Positions 1 through 7,566 of a DNA stretch of 33,565 bases are shown one piece after another (positions within the stretch are counted from its first letter, which is position 1; each line of letters starts with the position of its first letter). Made by a program: the position numbers and the translations under genes. The DNA is from Bradyrhizobium iriomotense. GTDB taxonomy: Bacteria; Pseudomonadota; Alphaproteobacteria; Rhizobiales; Xanthobacteraceae. The notes beneath the pieces were generated by a model. That model ran no database searches and was not told the origin of the DNA. It saw nothing but the letters and a program-made list of their open reading frames with translations. Where the stretch lies: the NCBI RefSeq assembly GCF_030160715.1, contig NZ_BSOW01000059.1, positions 1 to 33,565 of the forward strand. The letters are read 5' to 3'.

Positions 1-198
1 CGCGCCTGGCCCTCCGGGCGGCGCGAGGCTGACGGCCGCGCCGGGATCGGGCACGGCGGCCGGTGGCACCGGCGGCGGGCGGTCGGAGAACAATTGCGCG
101 TGAGCCGCGCCCTGGCCAAGGAAGCAGGCAAGCAAAACGGCTGGCAGCAGCCATCCGCTGCGCCGCCATCGTCTGATGCCGTCACCCCCGAAAATCAT
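1..198 (-). CDS. Exported protein of unknown function, N-terminal part only
   Basis: This open frame begins with ATG at 198 and runs leftward off the window edge without a stop, so only about 66 residues are visible. Residues 1-15 are polar with several arginines, followed by a hydrophobic core around residues 16-28 and an A-H-A type cleavage site near residue 34. That is a clear Sec signal peptide. The start of the mature part is rich in proline and alanine (DRPPPVPPA). It is divergent from the phospholipase gene at 434. The family cannot be recognised from this fragment, and the call as a real gene rests on the signal peptide and the uninterrupted frame. Confidence 0.6.
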   Translation of the reverse strand, partial: MIFGGDGIRRWRRSGWLLPAVLLACFLGQGAAHAQLFSDRPPPVPPAAVPDPGAAVSLAPPGGPGA

Positions 199-433
199 GT
201 CACCTGCTTTTCACCGAAAACGCGGCAAATTCAAGCCACCGGAACCCCGCGAAATACCTGGTTCTGGAACCTTGCGGAACCCCTGATGGTTAGTCTTGCA
301 GCAACCGGCCACCGCCATACTCCCGCCCACTGCCCTCCCCAAAGCGGCATAAACCATGCTTCGCCGTGTGTCTGGCGGGGCGGGATCGCGGTGCTTAGTC
401 TGGTCAGCGTCATCGGGTCGTAGGAGATCTTCG

Positions 434-1522
434 GTGCTGGATATGTTGAAGGGTCGCGGCGCGAACGGCTCCAACGGTGCGAACGGCGAAAAAGTGGGGC
501 TCGGCAGCATTCGCAGGCCGGTCATCGGCCTTGCGCTCGGCGGCGGTGCGGCGCGCGGCTTTGCCCATATCGGCATTCTGAAAACGCTGCTGGCCAACGG
601 CATCGTGCCGAACGTCGTGGTTGGCACCTCGATCGGCGCGGTGATCGGCGGCGCCTATGCCGCCGGTCATCTCGACACGCTGGAGGACTGGGCCCGCAGC
701 TTCCAGGGCGTGCGCAACATCCTCTCTTATCTCGACATCCGCCTCAATGGCTCCGGCCTGATCGGCGGCGAGAAGCTCGCAACCCGGCTGGAGGCAGCGA
801 TCGGCCAGACCCTGATCGAGGATCTGTCGATCAAGTTTGCCACGGTCGCCACCGAAGTCCGCACCGGCCACGAGATCTGGCTGACGCGCGGCCGCATGGT
901 CGACGCGATGCGCGCTTCCTATGCGCTGCCGGGCATCTTCTCGCCCGTGCTGATCGGCGACCGCTGGCTGGTCGACGGCGCGCTGGTGAACCCGGTCCCG
1001 GTCTCGGCGGCGCGGGCGCTGGGTGCTGAAATCGTCATCGCGGCAAATCTTTCCAGCGACATCTTCACCCATTCCACGACCATCTACTCACACGGCGCGA
1101 TGGCCGCCCCGGTCGAGCCGGCCGCAACCGAGGACGTAGCCGCCAAGGACGGCACCAAGGACACCGCCAAACGGCGCTTCCCGCGGTTTTTCTCGCCCGA
1201 GCGCACGGTGAAGCGCGAGTTCTTCGGCGGCGGCGGACGGCCCGGCATCTCCTCGGTGATGGTGGATGCCTTCAACATCATGCAGGACCGCATCACCCGC
1301 GCGCGTCTGGCCGGTGACCCCCCGGACATGCTGATCACGCCGCGGGTCGGCCAGATCGGCTGGTTCGACTTCCACCGCGCGGACGATCTGATCGCCTTCG
1401 GCGTCCGCGCCGCCGAGCGCGCGATCGACTCCATCCAGGAGGCGATCCACGTGCTGGCGCCGGCGCCGGAAGGCACCGCGACCAAGACGGTCGACAAGGC
1501 CGGCGACAAAGCGATCGAATAA
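434..1522 (+). CDS. Patatin-like phospholipase (RssA-type)
   Basis: Encodes about 362 residues of the bacterial patatin family, serine lipid acyl hydrolases with a Ser-Asp dyad. The visible motifs are the oxyanion-hole loop GGGAARG at residues 36-42, the nucleophile elbow GTSIG with Ser66, and the dyad Asp181 in DGA. About 45 residues that include an Ala/Lys-rich insert follow the catalytic core, and the C-terminus is alanine/lysine-rich. The frame is open from 356, but AGGAG at 422-426 points to GTG 434 as the start; ATG 443 is a weaker alternative. There is no signal peptide, so it is probably cytoplasmic or membrane-associated. The gene converges on the CBS gene with only three bases between their stops. 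The lipid substrate cannot be deduced. Confidence 0.9.
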   Translation: MLDMLKGRGANGSNGANGEKVGLGSIRRPVIGLALGGGAARGFAHIGILKTLLANGIVPNVVVGTSIGAVIGGAYAAGHLDTLEDWARSFQGVRNILSYLDIRLNGSGLIGGEKLATRLEAAIGQTLIEDLSIKFATVATEVRTGHEIWLTRGRMVDAMRASYALPGIFSPVLIGDRWLVDGALVNPVPVSAARALGAEIVIAANLSSDIFTHSTTIYSHGAMAAPVEPAATEDVAAKDGTKDTAKRRFPRFFSPERTVKREFFGGGGRPGISSVMVDAFNIMQDRITRARLAGDPPDMLITPRVGQIGWFDFHRADDLIAFGVRAAERAIDSIQEAIHVLAPAPEGTATKTVDKAGDKAIE

Positions 1523-1525
1523 GGC

Positions 1526-1954
1526 TCAGGCCGTCTTGATGTAGTCGCGCAGGGCTTCCTGCTCGGTCTCGTATTCGCGGACACGCCATTTGACGATGTC
1601 GCCGATCGAGATCAGGCCAACCACCTTGCCATTATCGATGACCGGCAGATGTCGGAACTTGCCCGTCGTCATCATCTCCATGATCTCGGCGACCGTGTCG
1701 GTGTCCTTGCAGGTCACGACCTTGCGGGTCATGACGCTCGAGACCGGCTCCTCCAGCACGCCTGCGCCCCTCTCGCCCAGCACGCGCACGATGTCGCGTT
1801 CCGACAGGATGCCTTCCAGCCGGCTCTGATTCATCACCAGGACCGCGCCGATCTTCTTCTCGCCGAGCAGCTTGACTACGGCCGTCATCTTCGCGTCGGG
1901 CTCGACGCTCATGATCTGGTGGCCTTTGGTGTCGAGGATAGAACGTACCGTCAT
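1526..1954 (-). CDS. CBS-pair domain protein
   Basis: Encodes 142 residues that are essentially two CBS motifs in tandem (about residues 10-60 and 75-130). Each ends in the characteristic L-S-E-R-D-I-V and I-S-I-G-D-I-V strand/helix. Stand-alone CBS pairs (Bateman modules) bind adenine nucleotides such as AMP, ATP or SAM and usually regulate a partner protein. No fused enzyme or channel domain is present. The ATG at 1954 is chosen because GGGAGG lies just upstream; an in-frame upstream start at 1987 lacks such support. It converges with the phospholipase gene. The partner is unknown and not suggested by the neighbours. Confidence 0.9.
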   Translation of the reverse strand: MTVRSILDTKGHQIMSVEPDAKMTAVVKLLGEKKIGAVLVMNQSRLEGILSERDIVRVLGERGAGVLEEPVSSVMTRKVVTCKDTDTVAEIMEMMTTGKFRHLPVIDNGKVVGLISIGDIVKWRVREYETEQEALRDYIKTA

Positions 1955-2146
1955 TGCCGCCTCCCTGAATCCAACCCGGCCCTTCAAGCGTCGGGCCGGA
2001 CTTCTCCGCGAGTCTTCAACTAACAGTTTCGATGCCGGTTTCCATTCTCAGGCGCTGCGCGAAGCAGGGCCGCTACCGGCTTGTCGCATCACGACATTCT
2101 TCGCATGCGATGATGAATGAAATCGACCCATCCCGCAAGCGCCGCC

Positions 2147-2953
2147 TCAAATGCGATCTGAAATGTCCTGTGATGACGCATCTGCAGCATCGGGGCGCGT
2201 GCGCGGCACTGGGTCGAACAGCGAGAACAAGAGCAACCCCGCAAAGAAGCCGCCGATATGCGCCTGCCAGGCGACGGTTGCGCCCTCGGTGGCGACCCCG
2301 ATGGCCCCGATGCCGAAGATGATGTTGACGCCGAACCAAACGCTGAGAAAGCCCATCACCCGCCCGTCGCGCAGCGCTCGCAACAGCGGCAGCGCCGGTA
2401 CCTTTGCCGCCGTGTCGGCATCGCTGCGGCTGAAGGACAGGAAGCTGCCGCGCACGAAGGCAAAGCGGATCGCGGCCGCCATGGCGCCGGATACCGACGC
2501 CGACGCCCCGATCATCGGGGCCACCGCATGCTCATGGGTGAGCAGATGGGCAAGCGCGCCGGCCGCCGCCGTCACCGCCAGGAACAGGTAGAAGCGCACC
2601 GGCCCGAAGCGCCGCGCGAGCGCGCTGCCGAACGGCAACAGCCACAGCACGTTGAAGCCGAGATGGGTGAGATTGGCGTGCAGCAGCGAATAGGTGACGA
2701 AGGTCCATACCTTCGCACCGGCGCCGCCGGGGATCGCGAGATTGAGCAGCGAGGAATCGTAGCGCTTCGGGATGAAGCCGAAGACGTCGATGGTCCAGTT
2801 TTCGAGCTCGGGCGGCAGCAGCACCCGCAAATGGATTACCGCCAGCAGCGCGATGTAGGCCGTCAGCGCGCCCGGCAGCGTCAAAGCCGGCTCGCGCCGC
2901 GCATCCTGAAGTGCGGCCGGCTCATCCGGCGGAGAATTTGGCGGGGCGTCCAA
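2147..2953 (-). CDS. Rhomboid-family intramembrane serine protease
   Basis: Encodes 268 residues with about six membrane segments. Diagnostic rhomboid features are the H-x3-N pair in HLGFN after the second segment, the nucleophile motif GASASVSG (normally GxSG-like) with the catalytic Ser, and the catalytic His in AHIGGF in the last segment. Rhomboids cut transmembrane substrates within the inner membrane. The start is a TTG at 2953, because an in-frame stop lies five codons upstream and no ATG occurs near the first membrane segment. The hydrophilic first 25 residues are proline/aspartate-rich. Substrates are unknown. The second glycine of the usual GASG is alanine here, which also occurs in some family members. 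Confidence 0.88.
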   Translation of the reverse strand: MDAPPNSPPDEPAALQDARREPALTLPGALTAYIALLAVIHLRVLLPPELENWTIDVFGFIPKRYDSSLLNLAIPGGAGAKVWTFVTYSLLHANLTHLGFNVLWLLPFGSALARRFGPVRFYLFLAVTAAAGALAHLLTHEHAVAPMIGASASVSGAMAAAIRFAFVRGSFLSFSRSDADTAAKVPALPLLRALRDGRVMGFLSVWFGVNIIFGIGAIGVATEGATVAWQAHIGGFFAGLLLFSLFDPVPRTRPDAADASSQDISDRI

Positions 2954-3029
2954 GGGATTTGGCTTTCAAAGCGCGAACAGAGCGACAAGCGTGGAGATAG
3001 TCGCCTTTGCCCACCACGTGCAAGTGCAC

Positions 3030-3203
3030 AAAAGGAAAAGGGAGGGCCCTGGGAAAGCCCTCCCTGTCCGTGTCGGCCTTCCCGGACCTGCAAGGAATAA
3101 GGAGTTTCCCCACCCCTTCCCGCGGCCCAGCGACCAAACTGCTTGACGCCCTGTGTACAGGCCCCGCCGAGAACCTGGAGAAAAGCGGCGGCGCTTGCGA
3201 TCG
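3030..3203 (-). ncRNA. Candidate small RNA ending in an intrinsic terminator
   Basis: On the minus strand the arms GGGAGGGC and GCCCTCCC (8 bp, 9-base loop, 3040-3064) are followed by TTTTCCTTTT, the layout of a rho-independent terminator. No minus-strand protein gene lies upstream within about 1 kb, so the terminator appears to belong to an unannotated short transcript. Further possible stems are GTCCG/CGGAC near 3080 and CCTG/CAGG near 3155. A weak promoter-like pair (TTTAAC ... CTATGG) would place the 5' end near 3203, but that end is a guess. I do not recognise a known RNA family. Confidence 0.3.
3040..3064 (-). terminator. Intrinsic terminator-like hairpin
   Basis: Perfect 8-bp arms at 3040-3047 and 3057-3064 have a 9-base loop. 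The minus-strand reading is followed by a T-rich tract, and the plus-strand reading is not, so it should act on minus-strand transcription entering from the right. Confidence 0.5.
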
Positions 3204-3244
3204 CGACGACCATAGCAGCCGCGCGAACGGGTTAAAGCCCATCG

Positions 3245-3260
3245 TTAATTTAACGTTAAC
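3245..3260 (+). promoter_or_regulatory. Full CtrA-type box upstream of the PAS gene
   Basis: TTAA, seven bases, then TTAAC matches the established alphaproteobacterial CtrA consensus TTAA-N7-TTAAC exactly. Extra TTAA/TTAAC elements overlap it. It lies about 150 bp before the PAS gene start at 3411 and just upstream of the candidate minus-strand RNA, so it could serve either direction. Confidence 0.6.
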
Positions 3261-3410
3261 GACGCAAAGGTCCGCCCCCAAGGGCCAAAAACACGCCTCC
3301 GGCATGGACGCTGCAAATCCTCTCCTGCACAACAAAGAAGGGGACCCGAGGTGCACTGAAGCGGGACAAGTCTGTCCCATGACGTGCGGCCGAGGGGCGA
3401 GCGTAGAGTC

Positions 3411-3965
3411 ATGAAACATCCGTCGAGCCGCGAATTCTTCGCCTACTGGGACGACAAGCGCGGCACCGCGCGAGCGCCTGATCGTGCCGATATCGATCCG
3501 GCCGCCGTCCGCGGCCTGCTCGGCGACATCTTTGTCCTGTCCTGCGAGTCGACGCTCGGCTTTCCCTTCCGCGTCGCCGGCACGCGCGTCTGCGCGCTCG
3601 CCGGACGCGACCTCAAGGACCAGAGCTTTGCTGCGCTCTTTACGCGCGAAAGCCGCACCGAGATCGAGGAGATCACCGCAATCGTCGCCGAGGAGACGCT
3701 CGGCGCCATCGCCGGCCTCATCGCGACGCGGCAGGACGGCACGCGCGCGCATCTCGAGCTCCTGCTGCTGCCCTTCAACACCCGACCGCATACCCCGGTG
3801 AGCGTCACCGGCGTGCTCGCGCCGTTCGATGACGAGTATGGCGCGCTCGGCGAATTCGCCCTCACCTCCTGGCGCTATCTGCACCAGCCGGAGAAGCTGT
3901 TGCCCCGCGCCATCCGCAAGCTGCAGATCGCGCGCGGATTGATGGTATATGAGGGGCTGAGATAG
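3411..3965 (+). CDS. Single-domain PAS protein (alphaproteobacterial PAS_5 type)
   Basis: Encodes 184 residues that match the short stand-alone PAS proteins typical of alphaproteobacteria. The opening FFAYWDDKRG and the D-I-D-P-x-x-V-R-G-L-L block are followed by a PAS core with FRVAGTRVCALAGRDL, and a C-terminal segment that ends in a conserved-looking helical tail. No output domain, membrane segment or signal peptide is visible, so it likely acts through protein-protein contact in the cytoplasm. Members of this group have been tied to cell-cycle control in Caulobacter, which fits the CtrA box upstream. ATG 3411 is preferred over the in-frame GTG at 3384. The GNAT gene follows after 28 bases and may be co-transcribed. 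Confidence 0.85.
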   Translation: MKHPSSREFFAYWDDKRGTARAPDRADIDPAAVRGLLGDIFVLSCESTLGFPFRVAGTRVCALAGRDLKDQSFAALFTRESRTEIEEITAIVAEETLGAIAGLIATRQDGTRAHLELLLLPFNTRPHTPVSVTGVLAPFDDEYGALGEFALTSWRYLHQPEKLLPRAIRKLQIARGLMVYEGLR

Positions 3966-3982
3966 GCGCCCGCCACGGGCGC
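3966..3982 (+). other. Intercistronic hairpin
   Basis: GCGCCCG and CGGGCGC form a perfect 7-bp stem with a 3-base loop directly after the PAS stop codon and 11 bases before the GTG of the acetyltransferase. No T-tract follows, so it is unlikely to be a terminator and could influence message stability or translation of the second gene. Confidence 0.45.
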
Positions 3983-3993
3983 GCGGGAACATC

Positions 3994-4515
3994 GTGCAAT
4001 CACACTGGCGCCGCGCCGAGCCCTCCGATCTGCCGGCGATCATCGCGATCGCGACGGTCATCCATCCCGATCTGTCGGAGCGGGCGGACGTGCTTGTGGA
4101 GAAGATGAGCTTGTTTCCGGAAGGATGCCGGGTGCTCATCGCAGGCGAGGATGTCTCTGGCTACGGCATCGCTCATCCCTGGATGCTCCACCAGATTCCG
4201 CCGCTCGACGACTTCCTGCAAAGACTGCCGCCCGCGCCGGACTGTCTCTACGTGCATGACGTCGCCGTGATGCCCGCCTCGCGCGGCAATCGGGTCGCGG
4301 CATCGTACATCGAGACGATCGCACGCCTGGCGCGCGCGAACGGAATCGAACATCTCGCGCTGGTCTCCGTCTACGACACCTCTCCGTTCTGGGCGCGCCA
4401 TGATTTTCGTATGACCGCACCCGACCCGGCGTTGCGCATCAAGCTGGCATCCTACGGCGGCGGCGCGACATACATGATCCGCAATCTCGCTGAGAGCCGT
4501 TTGCGCGACGCATAG
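3994..4515 (+). CDS. GNAT-family N-acetyltransferase
   Basis: Encodes 173 residues of the GCN5-related acetyltransferase fold, which transfers acetyl from acetyl-CoA to an amine. The acetyl-CoA-binding motif is visible as LYVHDVAVMPASRGNRVAA (about residues 85-103), with the R-G-N-R pyrophosphate loop followed by a helix. A downstream segment with F-W-x-R-H-D-F fits the last strand/helix of the fold. The start is GTG 3994; no ATG is suitably placed. It follows the PAS gene closely in the same direction. The acceptor substrate cannot be predicted. Confidence 0.85.
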   Translation: MQSHWRRAEPSDLPAIIAIATVIHPDLSERADVLVEKMSLFPEGCRVLIAGEDVSGYGIAHPWMLHQIPPLDDFLQRLPPAPDCLYVHDVAVMPASRGNRVAASYIETIARLARANGIEHLALVSVYDTSPFWARHDFRMTAPDPALRIKLASYGGGATYMIRNLAESRLRDA

Positions 4516-4654
4516 CGCGGCGCAGTGCGCACGTTGCCCCGCCGCCGGCCGTTCACGTTGCCGTGTAGGTACTCGAACCGGTTTTCGTCCGGCTCCGTCC
4601 AACGGCTGAGCGGGCCGTTCCGGGCTTCGCTGAACCGAAGACTGGAGAATTCCC

Positions 4655-4981
4655 ATGTTTACGAAATCCAGATTGACAGCAATTGCATTGATCAGTTTCG
4701 CTGCAACGACCGCGATGGCCACGACCAACGCCAACGCATTCACCCAGCGCGTTTCGACCTGCGATGTCTTCTTCCTTGCGGGGTGCGGCGAGGTTCTTGT
4801 TCCGATCACCACGCCCGTAGAGCGGCGGGTCGTTCGTCTGCCGACGCCTCCCCGCGACACGTCCCCCACCTACATGAAGCAGACCGATCCCCGCTACACC
4901 TCCGCCATGAATAATGCCGGAGGCGGTGGTGGTGGCGGAGGCGGCGGTGGTAGCGGCGGCGGTGGTGGCGGCGGCAGCTGA
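4655..4981 (+). CDS. Secreted glycine-tailed small protein
   Basis: Encodes 108 residues. A signal peptide is clear: Lys/Arg at the start, a hydrophobic stretch AIALISFAATTAMA, then cleavage near ANA at about residues 25-27. The short mature part contains two cysteines close together (CDVFFLAGC) and a threonine/proline segment, and ends in about 20 residues made almost only of glycine with two serines. GGAG at 4643 supports the ATG at 4655, and a strong terminator follows at 5006, so it is a single-gene transcript. The function is unknown. A low-complexity glycine tail on an exported protein suggests a surface or cell-envelope role, but that is inference. Confidence 0.75.
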   Translation: MFTKSRLTAIALISFAATTAMATTNANAFTQRVSTCDVFFLAGCGEVLVPITTPVERRVVRLPTPPRDTSPTYMKQTDPRYTSAMNNAGGGGGGGGGGGSGGGGGGGS

Positions 4982-5005
4982 GATCACCTGACGCAATCGA
5001 ACACG

Positions 5006-5037
5006 ACGCCGCCGGCATGCTCCGGCGGCGTTTTCTT
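5006..5037 (+). terminator. Rho-independent terminator of the glycine-tailed gene
   Basis: Arms ACGCCGCCGG (5006-5015) and CCGGCGGCGT (5022-5031) form a perfect 10-bp stem with a 6-base loop, followed by TTTTCTT. It lies 25 bases after the stop codon at 4981. Confidence 0.85.
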
Positions 5038-5053
5038 AGCTCTGACGTGATAT

Positions 5054-5136
5054 TGTAGCTTGCATGAGCGCAGCGACATGCGGGACAGTTCCAGCCAAAA
5101 GAACCCGGATGTCGCTTCGCTCATCCGGGCTACATT
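5054..5136. repeat. Inverted pair of REP-like palindromic elements
   Basis: Two related units face each other. The left unit (about 5055-5086) reads GTAGC...GCATGAGCGCAGCGACATGC. The right unit (about 5103-5135) contains CCCGGATG/CATCCGGG around TCGCTTCGCT and ends GGGCTAC. Each unit is itself a palindrome and the pair forms a larger inverted repeat. Repeats of this type are common between genes in Bradyrhizobium and relatives. It sits between two convergent genes (4655 plus, 5203 minus). Confidence 0.65.
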
Positions 5137-5202
5137 ATCTCAGCAGGCCGCCGCCGTAGCGCAGCTCGTACAGATCAACGCCGCCTTGCGCGATCACCTC
5201 AC

Positions 5203-6108
5203 TCACGCCTCCTTCGCGTAAGCCGCGAGCCCTGCCCGGATCATCGCCAGCATCTCGTCGCGAACGGGGTCGGAGGTGCCGCGTGGCCAGGCCGCGGCGA
5301 GCGGCAGCTTGTTGGCGGTTGAAGCCGCGAGCGGGATGTAGCGCACGCCGCGCGTCGCCATGCGCGCGGTCCAGCGCGGGACGATGGCGACGCCGAGCCC
5401 GGCAGAGACCAGATTGACGATGGTCTGCTTCTCCTCGGCGATCTGGGCGATGTGCGCCTCCAGCCCCGCCTCCGCGAACAGTTTTATGGTCAGGTCGTGG
5501 CTGTGCGGGCGCGATTTGCGCTCGGGCACGATCAGCGCCTCACCTTCGAGATCGGCGATCTTGACGCGCTTGCGGGACGCCAAGCGGTGGCGGTCGGGCA
5601 CCGCGACGACTGCCGTCTCGTGAAACAGGAAGAGAAACTCCAGCCGCTTGTCGGCCTGCTGCGGCGGGCGCACCAGCGCGAGATCGAGCCGGCCGGACAA
5701 AAGCCGCGGCAACAGGCGGATGGTCTTGTCCTCGACGAGCTGCACGGTGACGTCGGGCCTTCGTTTCCTGAAATCGTGCAGCAGCATCGGCAGCAGGCCG
5801 GCCGCCGCGCTGTCGATGGCGCCCAGGCGCACCTTTGCGGCGCGCCTGCGTGCGCGGTTACGGAATTTGTCGGCGATCGCATCGGCCTGCGCCAGCAGCT
5901 GACCGGCCTCCTTGACCAGCAGCTCGCCCTCTTCCGTGAGCGCAACGCTGCGGGTCGTGCGCGTCATCAGGCGCGCGCCGAGATCCTCCTCCAGAAGGCG
6001 GATGTGGCGGCCGAGCGCCGACGGCAGCATGTCGAGGCGCTGCGCCGCCTTGCCGAAATGCAATTCCTCGGCGGCCGCGAGGAAGCAGCGCAATTGATGC
6101 AGGTCCAT
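5203..6108 (-). CDS. LysR-family transcriptional regulator of the adjacent tartrate module
   Basis: Encodes 301 residues with the usual LysR layout. The N-terminal winged helix-turn-helix (about residues 1-60, MDLHQLRCFLAAAEELHFGKAAQRL...) is followed by a long linker helix and a C-terminal periplasmic-binding-like effector domain (about 90-295). GGAGG lies six bases before the ATG. The gene is divergent from the MFS carrier and tartrate dehydrogenase genes, with a 126-bp shared promoter region that contains an AT-rich inverted repeat. By the usual rule for LysR pairs it probably controls that operon in response to the transported acid and represses itself. The effector identity is inferred from the neighbours. 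Confidence 0.92.
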   Translation of the reverse strand: MDLHQLRCFLAAAEELHFGKAAQRLDMLPSALGRHIRLLEEDLGARLMTRTTRSVALTEEGELLVKEAGQLLAQADAIADKFRNRARRRAAKVRLGAIDSAAAGLLPMLLHDFRKRRPDVTVQLVEDKTIRLLPRLLSGRLDLALVRPPQQADKRLEFLFLFHETAVVAVPDRHRLASRKRVKIADLEGEALIVPERKSRPHSHDLTIKLFAEAGLEAHIAQIAEEKQTIVNLVSAGLGVAIVPRWTARMATRGVRYIPLAASTANKLPLAAAWPRGTSDPVRDEMLAMIRAGLAAYAKEA

Positions 6109-6126
6109 TCCGTCCTCCGCGTACGA

Positions 6127-6148
6127 TTATATCAATTTTTTGAATAAA
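6127..6148. promoter_or_regulatory. Likely LysR operator in the divergent promoter
   Basis: An AT-rich imperfect inverted repeat (TTATATCAA, four T, TTGAATAAA) stands out in otherwise GC-rich DNA, 19 bases from the LysR start and 87 bases from the carrier start. The core TCAA/TTGA symmetry and the location fit a LysR binding site. Confidence 0.45.
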
Positions 6149-6234
6149 CGCGAGCCGATTGTCTTTGAGACCGGCCGGGTCTTTCGTGCGGCGGCCGTCA
6201 AGCACAACGACAACAATCAGGCGAGGATCGCTCG

Positions 6235-7566
6235 ATGAGTTCCGAACTGGAATCACAGGTGCTGCGCAAAATCACGCTGCGCATCGTCCCGTTCATCATG
6301 CTCTTGTACTTCGTTGCCTTCATCGACCGCGTCAACATCGGTTTCGCGGCGCTGACCATGAACAAGGACCTCGGCTTCTCGCCGACCGTGTTCGGCTTCG
6401 GCGCCGGCATTTTCTTCCTCGGTTACTTCCTGTTCGAGGTGCCCTCCAATCTCGTGCTCGACAAGGTCGGCGCGCGGATCTGGATCGCGCGGGTGATGAT
6501 CACCTGGGGCCTGATCTCGGGCGCGATGGCTTTCGTGCAGGGCCCCAACAGCTTCTATGCCCTGCGCTTCCTGCTGGGTGCGGCCGAAGCCGGTTTCTTC
6601 CCCGGCATCATCCTCTACCTGAGCTACTGGTTTCCGGCGCGGCAGCGCGCCGCCGTCACCGCGATCTTCATGGCCGCCGCACCGCTCTCGACCGTGCTGG
6701 GATCGCCGGTTTCCGGAGCACTCCTCGAGATGCACGGCCTGCTTGGCCTCGCCGGCTGGCAGTGGATGTTCCTGATCGAGGCCGCGCCCGCGCTCGTCCT
6801 TGGCGTGGTCGTGCTGTTCTACATGACCGACCGGCCCGAAAAGGCGAAGTGGCTCACCGAGGAGGAGCGCCGCTGGCTGGTGCTGACGATGAATGCGGAG
6901 GTGACCAGCAAGGCGCATGCAGCACACCACAGCATCTGGCGAGGTCTTGCCGATCCGCGCGTGCTCGCGCTGTCGCTGGTCTATTTCGGCACCTCGGCCG
7001 GTCTCTACACGCTCGGCATCTGGGCCCCGCAGATCATCAAGGAGCTCGGGCTCTCCTCGCTCCAGGTCGGCTTCCTCAATGCGGTGCCGGGCATCGTCGC
7101 CGTGATCGCCATGGTCGCATGGGCGCGACATTCGGACCGCACCGGCGAGCGCACCTGGCATGTGGTCAGCGCCTGCCTGCTCGCCTCCCTTGGCCTTGCG
7201 ATGGCCGGCTTCGCCGGCACCGTCGCCTCCGTCGTGCTGACGCTCACCCTCGTCAATATCGGCATCTCCTCTTCCAAACCGCCGCTGTGGAGCATGCCGA
7301 CGATGTTCCTGTCCGGCTCGGCGGCGGCAGCCGGCATAGCCACCATCAACTCGATCGGCAATCTCGGCGGCTTCGTCGGTCCCGCCATGATCGGGTTGAT
7401 CAAGGACCTGACCGGCAGCTTTCAGGGCGGTCTGTTTTTCGTCGCCGGCCTGCTCGTGCTATCAGCCCTGCTGACCTGGCTCCTCTCCCGCACCCAGCGC
7501 GATCGTGCCGTCGGCGATGCCATCCCCAACGCCACTTCATTCCCACGGAGATCCAACCATGCGTGA
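6235..7566 (+). CDS. MFS transporter, anion:cation symporter family (tartrate-type)
   Basis: Encodes 443 residues with about 12 membrane segments. Family-typical features are the start motif ...IVPFIMLLYFVAFIDRVNIGFAAL, the loop-2 motif PSNLVLDKVGARIWI, and GAAEAGFFPGIILYLSYWFP in the fourth to fifth segments, all characteristic of the ACS family of organic-anion symporters (phthalate, tartrate, glucarate). It should import a carboxylate across the inner membrane. Its last codons overlap the start of the tartrate dehydrogenase gene by eight bases, so the two genes are translationally coupled, and it is divergent from a LysR gene. A tartrate-like substrate is inferred from the linked dehydrogenase. 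Confidence 0.9.
   Translation: MSSELESQVLRKITLRIVPFIMLLYFVAFIDRVNIGFAALTMNKDLGFSPTVFGFGAGIFFLGYFLFEVPSNLVLDKVGARIWIARVMITWGLISGAMAFVQGPNSFYALRFLLGAAEAGFFPGIILYLSYWFPARQRAAVTAIFMAAAPLSTVLGSPVSGALLEMHGLLGLAGWQWMFLIEAAPALVLGVVVLFYMTDRPEKAKWLTEEERRWLVLTMNAEVTSKAHAAHHSIWRGLADPRVLALSLVYFGTSAGLYTLGIWAPQIIKELGLSSLQVGFLNAVPGIVAVIAMVAWARHSDRTGERTWHVVSACLLASLGLAMAGFAGTVASVVLTLTLVNIGISSSKPPLWSMPTMFLSGSAAAAGIATINSIGNLGGFVGPAMIGLIKDLTGSFQGGLFFVAGLLVLSALLTWLLSRTQRDRAVGDAIPNATSFPRRSNHA

Larger units (their letters stand above)
2954..3410. other. Gene-poor region between rhomboid and PAS genes
   Basis: No convincing protein gene lies in these roughly 450 bases between two divergently oriented genes. The stretch contains a minus-strand intrinsic-terminator-like hairpin at 3040-3064, a possible minus-strand RNA gene before it, and an AT-rich patch at 3230-3262 with overlapping TTAA motifs that form a full CtrA-type box. 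The PAS gene promoter must also lie here. Several overlapping open frames in this region have no ribosome binding site and atypical composition. Confidence 0.6.

Noticed and set aside
3030..3203. 6S RNA as the identity of the candidate small RNA
   Set aside because: The length would fit, but I see no pairing between the two ends and no open central bubble, so the name is not supported.
2922..4139. A 405-codon minus-strand open frame over the PAS gene region
   Set aside because: It is the antisense shadow of the PAS gene and the promoter region. The composition is arginine/glycine-rich, and no ribosome binding site or domain is visible.
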